Positions 55,244 through 64,000 of a stretch of DNA of 64,000 bases are shown piece after piece. The stretch spans positions 124,001 through 188,000 of the forward strand of contig NOWV01000076.1 in NCBI GenBank assembly GCA_003344405.1, given 5' to 3'. The notes beneath the pieces are model-generated. The model ran no database searches, was not told the DNA's origin, and worked only from the letters and a program-made list of their open reading frames with translations. The DNA is from Trichoplax sp. H2 (Eukaryota; Placozoa; Uniplacotomia; Trichoplacea). The translations under genes and the position numbers were made by a program. How positions within the stretch are numbered: the first letter of the stretch is position 1; every line of letters begins with the position of its first letter.

Positions 55244-58200
55244 TTATTTAGATATTGATGAAGATTGACGATTGGCTGAAGGATTGATTACTGAACTATA
55301 GGTGGGAATCATTTCGTCTCCATTTTCAGCTCTGGCGATGTCATTTATTGTCGTATTAGATGCCATGCAAGTATCATAACTAGGAGGTAAATTATTCTTG
55401 GCTTTTGCAAGTTTAAAAGAACAAAACATTTCGAGTAAGAGATGAATAGTCATTCAAAATTTGATTTTTATTTTCTAATTAGAATATCTTACCTGGTACG
55501 TCGTTAACCCTTGTGCTATCGAAAATGGATCGTAAATAAGAAATCGTATTTTCTACGTCTATCGAATTTTCTGATACCCATGATGAAGAACAACTCGAAG
55601 AACTAGTGCTAGCATCACTAGTTCTTCTACTGATGCAGCTATTGGACCAATTATGGCAACTAGTAGGAGAAGATGATCTGAGTGACATTGTTCCTATAAC
55701 TACCGGCATATTAACGCATAGGTTAAATCCAAATGGAACTTTAACAGAAATCTATCAAGTATAGAAAAAAGTTTGCCAAATTAATACGCAAGATCAATAG
55801 AAGCGGATTACTCGTTGTTATCAAAATGCTAAATGGCCCTAACATATTAGAGCAATTGAATAACTTATTGGCTTCAATATGTATGAATAATAAGCAGAAG
55901 GTATTAATTAAAGGATATTGAAAAATTGTTTGGATTAAATAAAAAATATCAATGCATTCTGCATTGCATCTCATGGATCTAAAGATAGAAGTATTAAGCT
56001 ATAATTCAAATGCCATATGAGATATTCAAGCTATCTACATGAACAGGTGTACTAAATACTTTTAATATATGATTTACTTTCCCAGTACCTTAATGTAATA
56101 AAGTAATTCAATGATTGAGCATTTGATAGTCGGTGAAAGGTTAGGAATGATAATTTCCCCATTCGTCCATGCCATTGTAGCACCTCCAGTAATTGGACGA
56201 TTGTAATGAACTGCTGCAAGTTCTCGATCATGGTGTTCAAAAGTTCCTAGGGACAAAGTAGTTTCACCTCACTTTTGGTTAAGCGATAAATATATCAAAC
56301 AAAAGTAAAAATTAATCATCTACTTGCTACTTATCAGGTATTAGCTCTTTCATTGTACATATTACTTAAAGTTTCAACTAATATACAAAGATTAAGGTAT
56401 AGCAACATGATGATAATTGATTAATCTTAATAAGAATTTAAGCAAGCCAAAAGCAGCGGTGAATTAAGTATCATAACAATTTATATCTAGTTTCAAATTG
56501 GTTTGATAACAGGTAACTGCTAATTGTCATCAAACTGATAGAATAGCATGATGGAACCTACGATAAATTCAAGACACTAAGCAACTTATATAATAACTTA
56601 ATATCTTAATGAAATACGAATCATCTATTGCTACGTACAAATTCAAGCTTACTAAATCTACTCGTTAACCAAATATTAAGCAATAAAAAAAAATTTTATA
56701 TGTCGGAACCCTAATTCAGAAGCAATACCAGATACAATTTCAGTCATTTAAATTATTTGTATGACGGTCAATAAAGTACGAGTTCAGTTACATATAAATT
56801 TAGAAGATATACCAGTATTTAATAGTAGCAAGCATCTACTCCTGAACACAAAATTAAGCTGGATAAATGCGTTTACTATCCAAAGTATCCGACGATGCTA
56901 GAAATATTTGCAGCATATAATGATAAGAGGCATTGCTAAACTCAAAGTCAAGCTCTACAAATTAAACTGGCTGCCATCGATGTAAGATCGAGGTATCACG
57001 ACGATATCGATGCAGCAATATATCAATTTGATACAAACTGCAGAAGAGAATTAATATTTTAGTATTTTCTGTCAGCTACTGTAAAAAAACATAACAGCTA
57101 AGGTAAGGTGCAGTACGAAATCAGAACTTATAATGACTGCATCGTTTAATATTGCATTGCGGCAATCATACTTTACTAATATTATACGCTGTAAACTTCC
57201 AATTTACGTATGCGTTGTAGGTAGGTAAAATGCTACTAAAACCAAAATTAGAGAATTTAATGACTACAAAGCTTTCAATTTATGCTAATATCTAGTCAAA
57301 ATTATAGAAGTGGCTGATCATAGAAAATCTAGCAAGCTAACCTTCAGCCACATAACGGACATCTTGTAATAGTTTAGCTTTTACGTACGGGATTGTTCTA
57401 CGAGTTAAATTTTCAATCTCCACATTAATAATAATCTTATCACCAGGACAGTATCCATAACGATTTAGCCAACTAGTAACCTTTAATGGGCCTCTTTTCC
57501 AAATAAGCCAACCGACATTTTTTTGTCTCTTAACGGGAGCTTTAGCTCGCTACAAAAGTGCAACACCATTCAATATATTGAGTAATTATTATGCAGATAA
57601 TTAAGATTCTTAACAAGCACAGAAAGTAGAGATCTAAGTTATTTTGCTAGCAAATGGCTTCATGCTTTCACTACCAATTCTGCAGAAGTAAAATCAACTT
57701 ACAAAGAGAAAGGGTAAGTTGATATTAATTCGTTCTTTAATAGTAATTTCTACTTTAGTTTCATATTTGCGCTCCTTTGGCCGCTCTGCTGTCGCTTCTA
57801 AGCGATATCGGATATAACAGTCGGAGCTATAGTCAAAAGAAGATGGCAAATTTTCAATCGGCAATTGAAATTGGAATCCAAATTTGTGCGCTCCAGCCGG
57901 AATCCAAGTATAATTGCCATCGCCATCTCGTTCTACATAAGAAAGTTTCAGGCATATACTTAATTTACTGGATTTAAACGAGTGCTTTATCTCAATGCTT
58001 TATTACATAAATTTGAATATACTCTTTTCATATTTAAGCAATCAACAGTATCTCTGGAAAGAGTTTATCAAGTGAGAAATAAAATCTCTTATAAAAACAA
58101 GAGCACCCATTTGATACTGAAATTTACAGTCATTTCCGAAGTGTATTATCGAGAATTTGTAAATCTTGAAGGCTGGGTTCTGATTATTTCAGTATGAAGT

Positions 58201-59574
58201 ACAATATCTTATTGCTGTCATTAAAATCAATCATAGAGTACAGCAGCCAGCTCCTATGATAAACTAATCCATTCCTGTTACAATTTACTGTCTCCATGAT
58301 TTTGATACCGAAAATACTTGTTAGTGAAACATGAAGGTATCTATTTCTCTATTTCTATAAAATTTTATTCTACTACAAACTCTGGCTTCTGATATTTTCG
58401 ATATGAAGTACAATATCTTATTGCTGTCTTTAAAATCAATTATAAAGTATGGTAGCCAGTTACTATCACAAGATAATCAATTTATATTACAATTTACTGT
58501 CTTAACAACTTTGGTTTCGAACCTATCGGTTGGTAAAATATTAGAATGTCTATTTCTATAACTCTTTATTCTACAGCAAACTCAGGCTGCTAATATTTTC
58601 TATGTGAAGTACGGTATCTTATTTTACTCACTTAAATTAATCCTAGAGTGCAGTAGCCAGCAACTATCATAAATCAATCAATTTTTATTGCAATTTGCCA
58701 TCTCTATAACTTTAATATCGAACATACTCGTATCTGTTAATAAAACATTGAGCTGTCAATTTCTATGACGATTTATTGTAAATTAAACTATATAACATTG
58801 AAAATCTTATGAGCAATTCTTTCTTTCAAGACAATTAAGCTATTTTATAAGAAATAATACTTATACGAAACTAACGCAACTTTATGTTTGTGATAAAGTA
58901 TCTTTAAAACATTAAAAGAGGTAGTACTTCGCGTAAGACTTCATTATATTTCATAAATTTGGCTCTGCTAACAAAATTCATAACTATCCATTTCCAGTCT
59001 AAACTGTCCGTCTTATTGCAACTAAATCTACTATTCACATATAGTATAGAGAGCATTTTCTACCTCTAACTCAAATTCTAACTTCTTGTTCAATTTATAA
59101 GTCATTATAGTAGATAGTACAAAGATATTATATTGATATGCATGACTTTTCTAGAACAGAGTTTTTTTCTTGTTCATACATAAGCACTTTAAATTAAAAT
59201 GAACTAGATTCAATCCCATATGCTACCTTTTTAGGCTCTTACACAAATGACCGTAATGCAAAATAACATTTTTCATTGCTTTCTATCGTCTAGCATCAGT
59301 AAGGCTGTAAATTATTCTTACCTCCGCCGTAAATAGCATTGGTGCGATCGCAAAAAGTCAGAAACTCATAACAGTCGTTCACTTCACGTTCGATAACCGA
59401 TCGATTCTTCGATTTTGTATGAGTATAAGCACAACCAAATAAGCGAATTTTAATAAATTTTAATTTAATTGCTTCACGAAATTCAATTAACACTTGACCA
59501 TGAATAGAATCTCCGGGATTATAGATCAATTTATTTTGATCCAATATGATTTGAAATAATATCAGTTTTCTCAT
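55244..59574 (-). CDS. Alpha-arrestin A9 with PPSY motif and Ser-rich linker
   Basis: Six exons: 59574-59322, 57932-57703, 57549-57342, 56246-56089, 55751-55493 and 55401-55244 (253, 230, 208, 158, 259 and 158 bp), giving 421 residues. The N-terminal domain starts MRKLILFQIILDQNKL and has NPGDSIHGQVLIEF. The C-terminal domain lacks the Cys cluster (VGWLIWKRGPLKV) but keeps NRYGYCPGDK and MPVVIGTMSL. Exon 5 is unusually long because of a linker rich in Ser and Thr (DASTSSSSCSSSW), a possible phosphorylation region. The tail has NLPPSYDTCM at about 373-382, a canonical PPxY, and IPTYSSV near 401-407 at the position of the second motif in vertebrate family members. The last acceptor (GCAAAAG) is inferred from frame. 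Intron 1 (1.4 kb) contains the 205 bp repeat array. Confidence 0.88.
58194..58780. repeat. Diverged repeat of about 205 bp, three copies, in A9 intron 1
   Basis: The word ATGAAGTACAATATCTTATT recurs at 58194 and 58403, and as ATGTGAAGTACGGTATCTTATT at 58602, which is a period of about 200-209 bp. Each unit then has TAAAATCAAT (or a variant), a GTAGCCAG word, CAATTTACTGTCT and TATTTCTATAA. The copies are more diverged than in the two intergenic arrays, so this array is probably older. It lies wholly within the intron. Confidence 0.85.
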
Positions 59575-61662
59575 GATGTAAACGCCGTTATGCTATTTCT
59601 AACAAGATACATCAGGAAGAACATATTTTACTTCGGTGACCTATCACCACTCTCATCCATCAAATGATGATATAATACCGCTTTCAAGGACTATTGCTCA
59701 GTAAGAGAATAGCTACGATCGGTAACTCTGATTATATTATAGAATACCAAGTTCAAACTTTGCCATATTGCGACGACAGTTCCTGGCACAAGGTTCAATG
59801 TTAACATATTTTTGTAGGAGTATGGAAGCAATCATCAAATTATCATTTGTTTATTTACTTTTATACAGACACCAGAGTTCATGTACACTTATGCAGTTCT
59901 TTGCAACGCAGAATCACTGGCGCAATCTTAATTCGACACAATCTTACCAATTTCACTATAATTAACGTTGTTGTGTATTACTATCTACAGTCAAAGCTAA
60001 CAACCTTATTGAAGGTTGGTACTACTCTCAATCAGCATAGAGAATTGGAAAATAAACAAGTATTTAGAGTTATTTTAAAATTAACTACGTACTCCTACTC
60101 CAATTATTAATTGAAAAATGGCCGCTTATATACTAGCTTCATTTACGCTTATACTTACGTCGCATTATAATTATAAATTTGTAAAACCGCAGATTAATAC
60201 ATATACGTAGCACAATCCAAAATTAGTATGTAGAATTAGCAAGCATTAAATAACGCATTTATAGAATACTATAAATCATTATTATCAGTCACGATTATCG
60301 TATTTGTAGTTTGCAACAATAGTTAGTTTATGACATGTTCATTCAGAAGATACCGAATTAACACAAAAGCGATCTTTACCTATACTATCAATATTACATG
60401 ATATAATTAATACGGTATATAGTAATATATCACATGAATGCAAAATTCAACAAATTTAGCATGAAATAAAATAAACGATTTCATTTTGCTCCCAGTAAAC
60501 GTTAAATATATGATGTCAGGGTAATGACTATATGTCGGAATTATTCATCACATTCTTGATGAAAGTAATCTCTGCCCGCATTCATAGCCAAAAGTTACAT
60601 AGTCCGTAAAGATGTAAGTTACTCCCTAAAATTACAATCATATACTGTAAGAACATTTTTAAGGGATGATAACAACCTACAGTATACCTTCACATCCTTA
60701 TAATATATTCGCTTCAGAGGTAGACTTATTGTAAACTCAGAACATCGAATTTAATTATTTATAAATTTAAAGCTAGAAACCGATCTTGATTTATATTATA
60801 CTCCAATCTTTTATATTGGATATTAGCAGGCATTAAAGTGCAGTCTTCTCAAATTTTAATTATTTTTCAGCTTTAATAATATCTTTCCCGCTAAGCTAAT
60901 TACATCATTTATAGTGATATAGCACCAAGATTGTCCACTGCAGTATTTATTCATTTTTATTTTTAAAAATTTGCTTTGGGGATTATCGAAGTCAGAAGCA
61001 AAGCATACTGCAAGTAGATCCACAATACAAAGGTGACAGATTAATAAATATGCTAAGTCAGCAGAGTTTCCATATAATGCGTCAAGCCCAATTTTAATAG
61101 CTCAAGAACAAGTACGCAAAAGCCATGGATTTTATTTGTCGTTAAGAAATGTACACTCTAATCGTTTGATTTAACTTAATAAATTAAGATCTTATTTCAC
61201 GCCAGTACGAGTAATTAATATCAATCAAGCATGAACATTAACAAATTCAACGTTTTATAGCATTCTACACTATCGGTTTTTATATACGCTATCTTAACTG
61301 TTATAAGCATAATTTGGTAATCAAGTAAGTTGACTAAGGTAAATTAGGTTTAATTTCAGAGTTAACGATTAAATTAAAAACGCCTTCAAGAATCTAAAAA
61401 CTAAGCTATTTTCAAGTATAGGACAGGAAATAAAAATAAATAAAATGGGATAAGCATTTCTTAAATTGTTAGTATACTTATAAAGCAATGACACTTAACT
61501 GATTACCATATAGTATAAGAAGTGAATTAGAATAAATAATACTCTAAACTACATCCTAGAATAGTAAAACTCATCAAAATATTTCAAAATGCAGAAGCAA
61601 ATTTGTCGATGATAGTCCAATTTGATAGGTATATACCTCAACCGACAATAAGAACTATTTAG
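59575..61662. other. Intergenic, A9 to the four-pass membrane gene
   Basis: About 2.1 kb. It should include the A9 promoter (left end) and the 3' untranslated region of the next gene (right end). Two overlapping plus-strand frames at 59768-60110 are short and unsupported. The remainder is AT-rich and featureless. Confidence 0.55.
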
Positions 61663-63745
61663 TTATGCTTTAACACCCGTTACCATAGCTGGTTGTGCAG
61701 CTTGAACTGGTTGGCCCATATTGGCAGCATCATAGCCAGGAGGTTGTTGGGGAACTGTCGTTGTAGTTGTTTGCTGAATAACGACGGTAGTTTGTGCCGG
61801 CTGGACAATAACTGTAGCAGTACCCTATTGGAGAGATAATTTACAAGTTTATTTTAAAATGATTACAACAATTTGAAATAATTTCATCATAGATAATACA
61901 TCTTTAATAATGTAGTTGGATGGCGATTGACTAAAAACAAATAATTAATTATAGATAACATATCATTAATGTTCCTAAAGGTGCAATCTAAAGCCACAAA
62001 TTTATAAGAACTGCTTAATGTACGGCAATGATGTTAAATACACCTTTACCGTAACAGAGATACCACCTAAGGTACTTTCATAATTTATAGATATTTAAAA
62101 ATAGTGCAATAAAACTAGTTATAGTTATAATAACGACTTATTTGACGATAGCGATAGAACGCTGCGGCAACAAGTAAATCAAGATTAATCCTAGAAAAAA
62201 TAAGATTGTTCCTCCAATGTTATCTTGGAAAATTAAATTATTCTAAAGTAATTTATTTCCCTATGCCCCATGCATAACAGCTAATAAGATGACAATCCGT
62301 AATATTAATTACATTATTTTAAATTACCTTTATGATAGCTCTGCCAAGTGTCATAAAGCGTATGCATACTGCAAAATTTGCGAGAAATATTAACATATAG
62401 ATGACGGAAAAGATTATTGGGACAAAGTTGTACAAAGGGTTAAGTTGACCAATAGTTTGAAGATAAGTAACGCTGGTAGAAATGCTGTTGCATCCAAAGC
62501 AGAAGGCAATAAATTGTGTAATAAAGCCAACCAATCCAACAAATGTAACGCCTTTGACCTAGTTAGTAAGTAAGTAAATTGTTGCATATTTTCTTTATAT
62601 GTTCTTTCGAAAGAAATTGAATCAACAAAACTAATAAATAAATACTTTCAGTGGCTTAAGAAATATATAATTATAACCTTTTTTTAAAGATTTAATGATT
62701 TATTCAACAACGAATGGTAAAGGCTATAAATCCAGTACCGTAACTAGCAATGAGTAAATAGTTTAGAAATCTAAATTATTAATAACAATTTAATTCAAAA
62801 AAATATTTTTGGGGATGATTTTGGATCTAGACATTTCCTTCAATGTTTGAACTATATCCTGGAGCATAGACTTATTTCTTTTAAAAAATAGATAGTTTCA
62901 ACAGCTAGTATTACCCGAACTAATAGTGTTATCAGGACAGTTTTGAGATAGAAACTACTATTAACAAATGTCGTTAACAACATTAAGAAGACGTTCTGTA
63001 TATTTTTCTCTTTCAGTAAAATCTTAATGGATTTAAGGCATAGATTAATTATTGCAATTATCATAGATTAACTATTGTATTGTATTAATTATTGATTAAT
63101 TATTATAGTCATGTAGATGATAATTTACTAGTGATTAAACTTTGATCAATAATTAATTGCAGTAGTGCTATTCCTAGAATAGAATCTTTTAGAGAAAATT
63201 ATGTTGGACCTAAAGAACAGGTAAACACTACCGGTATGGTATCCTGTATCTAATAGTATTGACTGCTATGAAGATAATATCTAGGTAATACATTTATTAA
63301 TTATTAATAATAAAATCTTCGTTAAGTATGATGGCAGAAATAATTTATCATTTCCTAGATCCGGGAACTATGCAGATTAACCAATATATACCAGTATTGA
63401 GAATTACTATGCCACTTTCAAGAAGTCGATTTTTATATATAAATTCCTGTCAATCAATGTTTGATCAATAATGCTTTGATCTAAATGCTTCTTGCATCTT
63501 TTCTTTACAAATAGCCTAACTAGAGCTAAAACTTAATTTAAAGACTGCCTAACACTATAATAATACAAACGGTCATCATTGCAATTAAATTTATGATAAT
63601 CACTGCTGTGCTATATATGAGAAGCCATTCTCATTTTAGAATTATATTTAGATAGATAGAATAACAAATTATTAATATTTACCGAATTCGATGTTCTTTG
63701 GACAGCTGAACCCACAATAATGCCGACAATTCCTACTAAAATTGC
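61663..63745 (-). CDS. Four-pass membrane protein, 3' part, PPGY tail
   Basis: Partial gene; its 5' exons lie beyond the window. Exons seen: 63745-63683 (63 bp), 62558-62328 (231 bp), 62242 to 62147 or 62138, and 61824-61663 (162 bp), all phase 0. Hydrophobic segments: AILVGIVGIIVGSAV (exon a), TFVGLVGFITQFIAFCFGC and FVPIIFSVIYMLIFLANFA (exon b), and GGTILFFLGLILIYLLP (exon c). Four segments with a loop between the second and third suggest a tetraspan protein, but I do not recognise the family. Exon c can read to a stop at 62138 (SIAIVK), or splice at 62147 (AI|GTCAAA, a weak donor) to a Thr- and Gln-rich tail with QQPPGYDAAN that ends VTGVKA. The PPGY is a possible WW-binding motif. The exon order is secure, while the choice of end is not. 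Confidence 0.7.
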
Positions 63746-64000
63746 CTAAACATCAAGCGATTTTTGAGTCAATATACATCATTTTAAACGTTTAATCCCT
63801 AATATGCATTCAGATCAATGTCAAGACGTTAATTCGTTCAAAGTTTGGTTCTGTGCTGAAGAAGCATAGAAAAGAAATTTTACAATGCACTGATTTTTTA
63901 GCAATTGCTATAAAAATTACGTAATTATAATTTATTCTGTTCGCTTTATCCTTAACTCAGTTTGGATAAAGGTTTACCAAGTAATACGTCAAAAAAAATC
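63746..64000. other. Right end, probable intron of the membrane gene
   Basis: The acceptor at 63746-63747 shows that an upstream exon exists at higher coordinates. I found no exon in the remaining 255 bases, so this is probably the 3' part of an intron. Confidence 0.5.

Noticed and set aside
57777-58197. Plus-strand frames opposite A9 exon 2 and intron 1
   Set aside because: These are shadows of the A9 coding strand and of the intronic repeat.

Overview
This is an AT-rich window of an animal nuclear genome with spliced genes; introns run from about 100 bp to 1.7 kb and most have GT/AG ends. A 20-base N run marks an assembly gap. The genes are alpha-arrestins of the ARRDC2/3/4–TXNIP type: two arrestin domains plus a tail with PPxY-like motifs. 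Compact genes, low GC and a large ARRDC-like family suggest an early-branching metazoan, and a placozoan such as Trichoplax is my best guess. That is inference from style and family content. No marker gene fixes the species.

The main content is a cluster of nine complete alpha-arrestin genes, called A1 to A9 here. A1 (3612-5741), A2 (9380-11765), A3 (15422-17463) and A4 (22005-23994) lie on the minus strand. A5 (29971-32839), A6 (35332-38864), A7 (42729-45223) and A8 (47945-52468) lie on the plus strand. A9 (55244-59574) is on the minus strand again. I assembled every exon by hand from splice sites and reading frame. Each gene gives one continuous frame of 349 to 426 residues with the same intron phases (1, 0, 1, 0, 1). 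Exon 3, which opens the C-terminal arrestin domain, is exactly 208 bp in seven of the nine. This points to repeated whole-gene duplication.

The arrestin cores are kept but the tails diverge. A3, A4 and A9 keep true PPSY motifs, which in this family bind WW domains of NEDD4-type ubiquitin ligases. A2 has LPSY. A1, A5, A6 and A7 instead end in a Cys-containing element followed by a P-x-Y-like element. A8 has lost the last exon and ends in a Gln-rich tail. Together they would form a set of membrane-protein trafficking adaptors that share a core but differ in ligase coupling. A5 has an AT where the first intron should begin with GT.

At the right end (61663-63745, minus strand) lies the 3' part of an unrelated four-pass membrane protein. 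Its likely tail also carries a PPxY motif (PPGY). The left end (861-2409) is a tandemly duplicated, foldback-rich repeat containing the gap. Three minisatellite-like arrays lie at 41620-42190, 46092-46466 and about 58194-58780. The remaining intergenic stretches, up to 6 kb, are AT-rich and show no convincing gene, apart from one possible orphan exon near 17730-17868. No tRNA, rRNA or CRISPR was recognised.
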